DNA of 11,489 nt from JACPSX01 sp035288405 [NCBI: bacterium] (GTDB taxonomy: Bacteria > JACPSX01), in NCBI GenBank assembly GCA_035288405.1, contig DATEAK010000173.1, positions 1 through 11,489 on the forward strand, in the 5' to 3' direction. Below, one piece after another: positions 6,186-11,489 of the stretch. Every line of letters starts with the position of its first letter. Positions within the stretch are counted from its first letter, which is position 1. The notes under the pieces are model-generated. The model did not search any database and was not told the DNA's origin. It saw nothing but the letters and a program-made list of their open reading frames with translations. The position numbers were made by a program, and so were the translations under genes.

Positions 6186-7193
6186 ATGCCTGAGCTCAGG
6201 AAGGATCCGATTCTAGGGCGCTGGATCATCATCTCCACCGAAAGGGCCGCCCGCCCCAAAGATTTCAAGATCCAGCCGCCTGCAGCGCAGAAAGGAACCT
6301 GCCCCTTTTGCCCCGGCAACGAGTCCATGACTCCTCCCGAAATTCTTGCTTACCGGTCTCCCGATTCCCGGCCCAACGCTCCGGGCTGGACCCTGCGGGT
6401 GATTCCGAATAAATTTCCGGCCTTGAGGATCGAGGGAAATCTGGATCGAAGCGGGCTTGGAGTTTACGACCGCATGAACGGGGTCGGAGCCCACGAGGTC
6501 ATCATCGAGACGCCCCGACACGACCTGAATCTCTCCCAAGTGTCGGAGTCGGCGATCCGCGACGTCCTCTGGTCATACCGGGAGCGTCTTGTGGATCTCA
6601 AAAAAGATCCCCGCCTGCGCTATGTTTTGATCTTTAAAAATCACGGGGAGGCGGCGGGAGCCTCCCTGGAACATTCCCACTCCCAGCTTATCGCCCTCCC
6701 GATCATTCCGCAAACTGTGGCCCTGGAGCTTTACGGGTGCAAGGCTTTCTACGACTACCATGACCGCTGTATCTTTTGCGACATTCTGGAGCAGGAGCTT
6801 GAGCAGGGAAGCCGTATCATCGAAAACCAGCCTGCCACCGTGGCGTTTGCTCCCTATGCCTCACGATTCCCCTTCGAGGTATGGATCATGCCGAAAAAAC
6901 ATCTGTGCGGCTATGAGGATGCCACCGCCCTGGATCTCGAAGATCTGGCCAGGACATTCTCAGCCGTCCTCAGACGTCTCGAAAAGGTTCTCGGCTCCCA
7001 TCCTTACAATCTCATCTTGCACACCTCCGCCATTGACGCTCGCTATCCCCAGACCCCTGATTACTACCACTGGCATTTTGAGATCATGCCGACCTTGACG
7101 CGCGTGGCGGGTTTTGAGTGGGGGACGGGCTTTTTTATTAATCCGGTTCTTCCGGAAGAAGCGGCGCGATATTTGCGGGAAGCTTCTCTTTAA
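6186..7193 (+). CDS. galT: GalT-like galactose-1-phosphate uridylyltransferase, copy 2
   Basis: This 335-residue protein is a GalT-family nucleotidyltransferase and a clear paralog of the gene before it (shared M-N-G-V-G-A-H-E, Y-H-W-H-F-E and two C-x-x-C sites). C39 and C42 in C-P-F-C-P-G-N-E are likely zinc ligands, with a second pair C195/C198 in H-D-R-C-I-F-C-D. The active-site motif is H-S-H-S-Q (163-167), with H165 the expected nucleotidylated residue and Q167 the conserved glutamine, so the catalytic set looks complete. The ATG at 6186 has a GAAGAGGA purine run upstream. Known family reactions are UDP-glucose plus galactose-1-phosphate exchange (EC 2.7.7.12) or ADP-glucose phosphorolysis; the position next to glucan synthesis genes makes either plausible. 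The symbol is a family label only. The 30-base gap to the previous gene indicates cotranscription. Confidence 0.88.
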   Translation: MPELRKDPILGRWIIISTERAARPKDFKIQPPAAQKGTCPFCPGNESMTPPEILAYRSPDSRPNAPGWTLRVIPNKFPALRIEGNLDRSGLGVYDRMNGVGAHEVIIETPRHDLNLSQVSESAIRDVLWSYRERLVDLKKDPRLRYVLIFKNHGEAAGASLEHSHSQLIALPIIPQTVALELYGCKAFYDYHDRCIFCDILEQELEQGSRIIENQPATVAFAPYASRFPFEVWIMPKKHLCGYEDATALDLEDLARTFSAVLRRLEKVLGSHPYNLILHTSAIDARYPQTPDYYHWHFEIMPTLTRVAGFEWGTGFFINPVLPEEAARYLREASL

Positions 7194-7203
7194 AAAAAGC
7201 GGG

Positions 7204-7283
7204 GAAGCAGTCAGCACTCAGCTTGGAACTGGCAGGGCGGATTAAGGAACTACAGACGTCCAGATCTGACAGCTGAGAGCTTC
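7204..7283 (+). promoter_or_regulatory. Structured leader before SAM synthetase gene
   Basis: This gap folds on paper into one long interrupted stem: GAAGC (7204-7208) with GCTTC (7279-7283), TCAGC (7211-7215) with its near-complement GCTGA (7272-7276), TCAG (7218-7221) with CTGA (7266-7269), TGGA (7224-7227) with TCCA (7259-7262), and CTG (7229-7231) with CAG (7253-7255). The first three helices are separated by symmetric two-base mismatches. The element ends two bases before the AAAGGAGA ribosome binding site (7285-7292). It could be a cis-acting RNA controlling the SAM synthetase, or a dispersed GCTGA-type intergenic repeat. It does not match the SAM-I consensus that I know. Confidence 0.45.
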
Positions 7284-7297
7284 TAAAGGAGACTCGG

Positions 7298-8503
7298 GTG
7301 AGCGAGGTATTGGTAGAAGAGCTTCGACAGCTTCCCGTGTCCCGCCACCAGATCGAAATCGTCGAGCGCAAAGGAATCGGCCATCCGGATTCGATCTGCG
7401 ACGGGATCATGGAAGCGATTTCCCAGGCCCTCTCCCGCCGGTATCTGGAGCGCTTCGGCTCGATTCTCCATCACAACATCGACAAGGCTCTGTTGGTGGC
7501 CGGACAGGTGGAGCGGACCTTTGGCGGAGGCCGGGTCATCCGGCCCATGGAGCTGATCATTGGGGATCGCGCTACCTTTACTGCGGGCGGAGTGCGCATT
7601 CCGGTCGAAGAAATTTGCCTGGAGACGGCCAAAACCTGGTTCCGGAAGAACCTCCGTCACGTAAATCCAGAATCCCACGTGAACTATCGGGTCGTGCTGG
7701 CTCCCGGATCGGAGGAGTTAAGAGCGATATTCGACCGGCGTGAGAGCACGCTGCCCGGGTCCAATGATACTTCCGCGGCGGTGGGCTACGCGCCCCTTTC
7801 CCCGACGGAGACGGCGGTTCTGGAGGTGGAAAGATATTTGAACTCGGCGGGGTTCAAGTCCATGTTTCCCGAGACCGGGGAGGACGTGAAGGTTATGGGA
7901 TTCAGGCGCCAGGGGGCTCTCCATCTGAACATTGCCATGCCGCTTCTTGCCCCGATGGTGGATTCGGAGTCCGCCTATTTCCGAATAAAGGAAGAGATTC
8001 TCAGCGAACTTAACGGGCTCAAGATTGCGGATTCCTTCGAGGCGATGACCTGCTCGTTAAACACTCTGGACCGGCCCGGACATGGTCTGGAGGGAGTCTA
8101 TTTAAGTCTGCTCGGGACTTCGGCTGAGGATGCGGATTCCGGGCAAGTCGGCAGGGGAAATCGTGTCAACGGTCTGATCCCTCTCAGCCGTCCCGCCAGC
8201 GGGGAAGCTGCCGCGGGAAAGAATCCCGTCAGCCACGTCGGGAAGATTTACAATGTTTTCTCCCATTACTTGGCCGCCAAGATCTACAGCCAGATGGAAG
8301 GTCTCCAAGAAGTGTACGTGTGGCTTTTGGGAGAGATCGGCCGGCCTGTCAACGAGCCTCAGATAGCGGTCCAACTGGTTCCCGATGAGAGCAAGAGGTT
8401 CCATGACCTCTCCGCGGGAGTCGTGGGAATCGTCGAGCACGAAGTCGAAAACCTGGAATCGTTCTGTGCCGACCTGGCACAGGGCCGCTTCTCCATCTAC
8501 TAG
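7298..8503 (+). CDS. Archaeal-type S-adenosylmethionine synthetase
   Basis: This 401-residue enzyme makes S-adenosylmethionine from methionine and ATP (EC 2.5.1.6). It belongs to the archaeal-type family rather than the usual bacterial MetK. It carries K-G-I-G-H-P-D-S-I-C-D (residues 25-35), H-N-I-D-K-A-L-L-V-A-G, P-G-S-N-D-T-S (N156, D157) followed by V-G-Y-A-P-L-S-x-T-E, and a late K-I-Y-N-V segment; length is typical for this family (about 400). The GTG start at 7298 is preceded by AAAGGAGA (7285-7292), five bases away. It follows a structured leader and is trailed 35-50 bases later by a membrane transporter gene. Archaeal-type versions occur in scattered bacterial lineages, so this may be lateral acquisition or a lineage trait. 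Whether the genome also has a bacterial metK cannot be seen here. Confidence 0.93.
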   Translation: MSEVLVEELRQLPVSRHQIEIVERKGIGHPDSICDGIMEAISQALSRRYLERFGSILHHNIDKALLVAGQVERTFGGGRVIRPMELIIGDRATFTAGGVRIPVEEICLETAKTWFRKNLRHVNPESHVNYRVVLAPGSEELRAIFDRRESTLPGSNDTSAAVGYAPLSPTETAVLEVERYLNSAGFKSMFPETGEDVKVMGFRRQGALHLNIAMPLLAPMVDSESAYFRIKEEILSELNGLKIADSFEAMTCSLNTLDRPGHGLEGVYLSLLGTSAEDADSGQVGRGNRVNGLIPLSRPASGEAAAGKNPVSHVGKIYNVFSHYLAAKIYSQMEGLQEVYVWLLGEIGRPVNEPQIAVQLVPDESKRFHDLSAGVVGIVEHEVENLESFCADLAQGRFSIY

Positions 8504-8512
8504 AAGGACTCC

Positions 8513-8563
8513 GTGATCTGCTTACCAGTGCCAAATGAGTGCGAGCGCATCCTATGGAACTAA
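8513..8563 (+). CDS. Possible 16-aa leader peptide overlapping transporter start
   Basis: GTG 8513 follows AGAAGGA (8502-8508) by four bases and opens a 16-codon frame ending at TAA 8561-8563. That stop overlaps the preferred transporter start ATG 8554, which itself has no good ribosome binding site. The arrangement would allow translational coupling. The coding evidence is only the ribosome binding site and the overlap, so this may be chance. Confidence 0.2.
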   Translation: MICLPVPNECERILWN

Positions 8564-9960
8564 GCCGGAAGGAGAAGTTCTCCAACCGCCGTTCCCTGGG
8601 TTTTCTTCTGGGAGCATTGGCCTTCTTCGTCCTCCTCTTAATCCTTCCACGACCTTCTGGACTCTCTGCCTCCGGGCAGCGGGTTATAGCGGTCGTAATC
8701 ACGGTGGTCCTCCTGTGGGCCACCGAAGCCTTGCCGGTTGCCTTGAGTTCCATTCTGGCTCTTGTCTTGTTGGCAACGACCCGGGGAGTAAGCTCCACAG
8801 CGGATCTCTTCGCCGGTTTCGCTTCTCCTCTCCCGTATTTTTTGCTCGCCATTCTGGTCATGAGCCAGGCCGTGAGGAAGAGCGGACTTGCCGACCGGAT
8901 GGCAGGCTGGCTCATTCGAGGTGGAACGGGTCACTCCGGCCGGCTATACCTTAAGCTGTTCCTGTCCATGCCCTTCCTCGCCCTTGTCCTGCCCTCGGCG
9001 ATCACACGCAATGCGATCCTGATCCCCGCCTACGAGAAAGGATTCCGGCGTTTGGGTCTGGCCCGTGGCGATCCTTTACCCCGCGGCATTCTTCTCTCTC
9101 TCGGTGTTTTGCATCCCCTGGCCTCCTCAGCTCTGCTGACCGGTGGAATCAACTCCATGACTACCGCGACTCTCCTGGGTGGGTTTTCGTGGCTGCGTTG
9201 GTTTGTGTTGATGGCGCTTCCCTACTGGACCCTGCTTGCCGTGGGCGGGGGTCTTCTGTCTCTTCTTTATCGACAAAAAAAGATGACTCCCCTTGAGAGT
9301 TCACGAACTCCAACTGGCGCGGGCCGCCTGTCCCGAACGGAGAGTAAAGTTCTCCTGATCGTAGGTGCTACCTCGGTTCTTTGGTTAACCGACTTCGTGC
9401 ATGGGCTGAATCCGGTGATCCCGGCGCTGCTGGCGGCTGCCGTCTTGCTGCTGCCATACCTGGGTATCTTGAACTGGAGGGATTTCGAAGAATCCCTGTC
9501 CTGGTCCATGTTCCTCGTTCTAGGGGTTTCTTTAACACTGGCCCAGGCGCTGTCTTCCAGCGGTGCAGCGCAGTGGTTTGCGCGGGAGGCGATCCTGGCC
9601 CTCTCTGCCAGGGTCCTGGCACCAGAGTGGATCCTGGTTTTCCTGGTGGTCCTGGTGAGTGTGGTGCACCTGACCATTACGAACATGACCGCCTGTATTT
9701 CCTTACTGATCCCTGTGGCGGCGACGTTTGGCCGCTCCCTCGGGCTAAACCCGGTGGTTTTGGGACTCATCGTGGGAATCTCGGTAGATGCGGTGATCCT
9801 CTACCCGCTGCAGACCACTACGAATCTCATGGCATACCAGTTGGGATACTTTAGTGCCTGGGATGTCTTCAAGGTCGGGGTCCTGATGCTGATTCTCACG
9901 GCTCTGGTGGTGGCTTTCCTGGCCGTCCCATACTGGCGGGCTCTCGGGCTGGCCTTGTAG
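8554..9960 (+). CDS. DASS/SLC13-like anion transporter
   Basis: The product (468 residues from ATG 8554; 473 from GTG 8539) is a polytopic inner-membrane protein with about eleven hydrophobic segments, starting after a short basic N-terminus. Its layout fits the divalent anion:Na+ symporter family (dicarboxylates, sulfate or related anions): two repeated halves, each with a hairpin carrying an S/T-N motif. The second such motif, T-T-T-N (421-424), is close to the norm, while the first reads P-S-A-I-T-R-N-A (T151, R152, N153) rather than the classical S-N-T. A polar loop around residues 240-265 separates the halves. An in-frame TGA at 8536 limits the start to 8539 or 8554; neither has a strong ribosome binding site. 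The substrate cannot be predicted. It may be cotranscribed with the SAM synthetase. Confidence 0.82.
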   Translation: MELSRKEKFSNRRSLGFLLGALAFFVLLLILPRPSGLSASGQRVIAVVITVVLLWATEALPVALSSILALVLLATTRGVSSTADLFAGFASPLPYFLLAILVMSQAVRKSGLADRMAGWLIRGGTGHSGRLYLKLFLSMPFLALVLPSAITRNAILIPAYEKGFRRLGLARGDPLPRGILLSLGVLHPLASSALLTGGINSMTTATLLGGFSWLRWFVLMALPYWTLLAVGGGLLSLLYRQKKMTPLESSRTPTGAGRLSRTESKVLLIVGATSVLWLTDFVHGLNPVIPALLAAAVLLLPYLGILNWRDFEESLSWSMFLVLGVSLTLAQALSSSGAAQWFAREAILALSARVLAPEWILVFLVVLVSVVHLTITNMTACISLLIPVAATFGRSLGLNPVVLGLIVGISVDAVILYPLQTTTNLMAYQLGYFSAWDVFKVGVLMLILTALVVAFLAVPYWRALGLAL

Positions 9961-10013
9961 CAGCGCGGCGGGTAACCGGCGCGGTCCGCAGAGCAAGCAT
10001 TATACCACGAATG

Positions 10014-10041
10014 TAGACCTTGACGATCTGTCCAATATAAT
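10014..10041 (+). promoter_or_regulatory. Promoter of toxin-antitoxin operon
   Basis: A perfect -10 hexamer TATAAT sits at 10036-10041, with TAGACC (10014-10019) as -35 at 16-base spacing (four of six matches). The predicted transcript would start near 10048, within the operator just downstream and about 30 bases before the antitoxin start codon. Confidence 0.6.
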
Positions 10042-10056
10042 GTACATTGCCGTACA
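10041..10056 (+). promoter_or_regulatory. Palindromic operator TGTAC-N6-GTACA (YefM/Phd-like)
   Basis: TGTAC (10041-10045) and GTACA (10052-10056) are perfect inverted arms over a 6-base spacer. The left arm contains the full palindrome TGTACA (10041-10046), and CGTACA (10051-10056) is a one-mismatch copy ten bases away. TGTACA is the core recognised by YefM antitoxin in autoregulation. The site overlaps the end of the -10 box and the predicted start site, ideal for repression by the antitoxin encoded just downstream. Confidence 0.55.
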
Positions 10057-10060
10057 GAAT

Positions 10061-10069
10061 GAAGGAGGG
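10061..10069 (+). promoter_or_regulatory. Ribosome binding site fixing antitoxin start at 10077
   Basis: GAAGGAGGG lies 7 bases before ATG 10077. It excludes the longer open frame from TTG 10047, whose codons would run through the operator and this site. Confidence 0.75.
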
Positions 10070-10076
10070 CGATGAT

Positions 10077-10307
10077 ATGAAGACTGTTACATTCACGGAA
10101 TTCCGCAATCGAGCGTCAGAACTGTTTTCGGACGTGGAGGGCGGTGAGGTGGTCATCGTGCTTCGGCATGGGAAACCCGTTGCAGAGATCTCCCCTTACG
10201 GGGCGGGAGAAGCCAAGGAACTCTCATGGAAGAGGCCGGGGCTGAGGCTTTCAGCTCGGGGTGTTCATTTGGCAAGAGCCATCCTGGAAGAGCGCGAAGC
10301 GTCCTGA
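10077..10307 (+). CDS. Phd/YefM-family antitoxin
   Basis: This 76-residue protein matches the Phd/YefM antitoxin family. The N-terminal half (V-T-F-T-E-F-R-N-R-A-S-E-L-F, then G-E-V-V-I-V-L-R-H-G-K-P-V-A-E-I-S-P) is the conserved DNA-binding and dimerising fold, in which residues 5-18 give the first helix and the V-V-I-V / G-K-P-V-A segments form the sheet. The charged C-terminal tail (about residues 46-76) would wrap the toxin and is expected to be the flexible neutralising part. It starts at ATG 10077, and its own promoter and TGTACA-type operator lie directly upstream, so autoregulation is likely. The toxin gene starts one base after its stop codon. Confidence 0.88.
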   Translation: MKTVTFTEFRNRASELFSDVEGGEVVIVLRHGKPVAEISPYGAGEAKELSWKRPGLRLSARGVHLARAILEEREAS

Positions 10308-10308
10308 C

Positions 10309-10731
10309 ATGAAGACGCTGTGTGACTCCTCTGCCTTTGCCAAGCGCTATGTTGATGAGAAAGGGAGCCAGGAGGTCGATAATGTCTGCCGGGCGACATC
10401 GGCGCTCGCGCTCAGCGTTGTCTGCGTTCCGGAAATCATCTCCGCCCTGAACCGGTGGGTGCGAGAGAAGCGGCTGTCTCCGCAAGAGTACATCGCGGCA
10501 AAGAGCCGGTTGTCAGAGGACGTGGCGGATGCCGTCATTGTCAACCTCACACCTGCAGTCATCGCCAGATCGACGTTCCTGCTGGAAACCAACGTTCTCC
10601 GCGCCATGGATGCACTTCATGTCGCCTGTGCGCTGGAGTGGGGGGCAGAACTTTTCGTTTCGTGCGACGACCGCCAGATCAAGGCTGCCAAGCGGGCCGG
10701 TCTGCGGACAAGACGTATCGAGACTGGCTAA
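10309..10731 (+). CDS. PIN-domain toxin (VapC type)
   Basis: This 140-residue protein is a PIN-domain ribonuclease of the VapC type, which cleaves RNA (commonly tRNA or rRNA) using a metal-binding acidic cluster. The expected residues are visible: D6 in C-D-S-S-A, E42 in V-P-E-I-I-S-A-L, D101 in A-M-D-A-L-H-V-A-C-A, and D120/D121 in S-C-D-D-R-Q-I-K-A-A. All are intact, so the toxin should be active. ATG 10309 begins one base after the antitoxin TGA and has no good ribosome binding site, so translation is probably coupled to the antitoxin. The frame is open further upstream to 10261, but that start would overlap the antitoxin and add unrelated residues. Pairing a PIN toxin with a Phd/YefM antitoxin is a known mix-and-match arrangement. 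Confidence 0.9.
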   Translation: MKTLCDSSAFAKRYVDEKGSQEVDNVCRATSALALSVVCVPEIISALNRWVREKRLSPQEYIAAKSRLSEDVADAVIVNLTPAVIARSTFLLETNVLRAMDALHVACALEWGAELFVSCDDRQIKAAKRAGLRTRRIETG

Positions 10732-10738
10732 CCGATAA

Positions 10739-10771
10739 GGATTGAGGAGATCTGAAAGGTCGTTTCAATCC
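10739..10771 (+). repeat. Inverted repeat after toxin gene
   Basis: GGATTGA (10739-10745) and TCAATCC (10765-10771) are perfect seven-base inverted arms around a 19-base loop, starting eight bases after the toxin stop. There is no following T-run, so terminator function is doubtful. It marks the 3' boundary of the toxin-antitoxin module. The remainder of the 207-base gap up to 10938 shows no gene, only the promoter listed separately. Confidence 0.35.
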
Positions 10772-10879
10772 ATTGTTCAAGAAGCCCGTCTCGTTTGCAC
10801 CGATTTTTCAAAAGAGGGGATTGCTTCCGAGGCAGGTGGATGCGGGTCTCTGGAGGAGAAAACGCGGCCTAAAAATCGA

Positions 10880-10909
10880 TGGACGTTCATTTTCCGTTCG
10901 TTGTATAAA
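10880..10909 (+). promoter_or_regulatory. Probable promoter of TAXI gene
   Basis: TATAAA (10904-10909) serves as a -10 box with TGGACG (10880-10885) as a weak -35 at 18-base spacing. It lies 29 bases before the TAXI start codon, and a strong GGAGG ribosome binding site follows at 10927-10931. The match is moderate and unsupported by other evidence. Confidence 0.4.
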
Positions 10910-10938
10910 ACGTAGAGAGGGGCAAAGGAGGAAGGGCC

Positions 10939-11489
10939 ATGGAGCGAAGGAAGTTTCTGCTTTCCGTTGTTGTGATCGTGTCGTGCCTACTGCTAGCTGG
11001 GACCTCGGTCGTTTCCGCTCAAGAAACCGTCCGCCTGTCCGTGGCCACGGGAGGAACCGGAGGGGTTTATTATCCTCTGGGCGGAGGAATGGCCAAGGCC
11101 CTCTCGAAGTACCTTCCGAAGGTAGATGCCACCGCTGAGGTGACTGCCGCCTCGGTGGATAACATTTTGCTCTTGAAGACGAAGAAGGCGGAGCTGGCCC
11201 TGGTCATGGCTGATGTGGCTTACGACGGTCTCAAGGGAACGGGCCAGTTCAAGGCGCAAGGTTCGACTACGATCCGCACGGTTGCGGTCCTCTATTCGAA
11301 TTTCATGCACTTCGTTGCCCTGGAAGGGAAGGGGATCAACAGTGTGGCCGATCTCAAGGGGAAAAGGGTCTCTACGGGAGCCCCGGGGAGCGGCACGGAA
11401 GTCAAGTCCCTCAGAGTCCTGGAGGCTTACGGGATCAATCCAGACAAGGATATTCGTCGGGAGCGTCTCAGCGTGGCGGAATCGGCGGG
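10939..11489 (+). CDS. TAXI-family TRAP transporter solute-binding protein (3' end outside window)
   Basis: The frame from ATG 10939 stays open to the window end (183 full codons), so the C-terminus is missing. A strong GGAGG (10927-10931) lies 7 bases upstream. Residues 1-27 form a Sec signal peptide: E-R-R-K, a hydrophobic core, and a probable cleavage site after V-S-A (27). C16 in I-V-S-C loosely resembles a lipobox but has a short preceding core, so signal peptidase I seems likelier. The mature part shows TAXI hallmarks: S-V-A-T-G-G-T-G-G-V-Y-Y-P-L-G-G-G, a segment V-D-N-I-L-L-L-K-x-x-x-A-E-L-A-L-V, and S-T-G-A-P-G-S-G-T-E. These proteins capture carboxylate-type solutes in the periplasm for a TRAP membrane component, which is presumably encoded downstream. 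It appears to have its own promoter, separate from the toxin-antitoxin module. Confidence 0.92.
   Translation, partial: MERRKFLLSVVVIVSCLLLAGTSVVSAQETVRLSVATGGTGGVYYPLGGGMAKALSKYLPKVDATAEVTAASVDNILLLKTKKAELALVMADVAYDGLKGTGQFKAQGSTTIRTVAVLYSNFMHFVALEGKGINSVADLKGKRVSTGAPGSGTEVKSLRVLEAYGINPDKDIRRERLSVAESA

Noticed and set aside
7194-7297. SAM-I, SAM-II or similar known riboswitch before the SAM synthetase
   Set aside because: The conserved core sequences of these classes that I can recall are absent; only a generic long hairpin is seen.
8349-8915. 188-codon - strand frame across the SAM synthetase/transporter junction
   Set aside because: The Arg/Ser/Pro-rich composition is typical of a shadow frame, it has no domain, and it overlaps two convincing genes.
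10020-10041. TTGACG as -35 for the toxin-antitoxin promoter
   Set aside because: Although a good -35 match, it leaves only 10 bases to TATAAT; TAGACC at 10014-10019 gives a workable 16-base spacer.
10762-10771. GTTTCAATCC-like string resembling a CRISPR repeat end
   Set aside because: Only one copy is present, with no spaced repetition and no cas genes nearby; it is simply the right arm of the local inverted repeat.
10739-10771. Intrinsic terminator after the toxin gene
   Set aside because: The stem is only seven pairs with a 19-base loop, not GC-rich, and lacks a T-run.
10773-11138. 121-codon + strand frame overlapping the TAXI gene
   Set aside because: The TAXI reading frame has a signal peptide, family motifs and a strong ribosome binding site; this one is basic, motif-free and out of frame.

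Overview
All genes called here lie on the + strand of a moderately GC-rich bacterial chromosome segment. Good Shine-Dalgarno sites (GGAGG types), frequent GTG/TTG starts and tight gene spacing indicate a bacterium. GH57 enzymes, a DUF4912 protein, tandem GalT-like proteins, an archaeal-type S-adenosylmethionine synthetase and a TAXI-type TRAP binding protein occurring together fits anaerobic or thermophile-related lineages such as Nitrospirota, NC10/Methylomirabilota or Desulfobacterota. I cannot place it further from sequence alone; this is inference.

Positions 1-7193 form an alpha-glucan/sugar-nucleotide block: the C-terminal half of one GH57 enzyme (cut by the window edge), a 37-residue zinc-finger microprotein bracketed by two hairpins, a DUF4912 protein with a SAP/Rho-N-like N-terminus, a complete GH57 paralog of the first gene, a GH57 1,4-alpha-glucan branching enzyme, and two tandem GalT-superfamily nucleotidyltransferases. 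The likely theme is glycogen or maltodextrin synthesis and remodelling: the GH57 proteins make or rearrange alpha-glucan, the GalT-like pair interconverts hexose-1-phosphates and nucleotide sugars, and the DUF4912 and zinc-finger proteins are candidate accessory or regulatory partners.

Positions 7194-9960 hold an archaeal-type methionine adenosyltransferase, preceded by an 80-nt segment that can fold into a long interrupted hairpin ending just before its ribosome binding site, and a DASS/SLC13-like anion transporter.

Positions 9961-10731 are a self-contained toxin-antitoxin module: a promoter with a TGTACA-type operator, a Phd/YefM antitoxin and, one base after its stop, a PIN-domain (VapC-type) toxin. 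After a 207-bp gap with a probable promoter, a TAXI-family TRAP solute-binding protein begins and runs off the window end.

The points most worth a second look are the structured leader before the SAM synthetase, the Q-to-H change in the active-site triad of one of the two GalT-like copies, the unlisted zinc-finger microprotein, and the pairing of nucleic-acid-binding-like domains with glucan enzymes. No CRISPR array, rRNA, tRNA or insertion sequence was seen.
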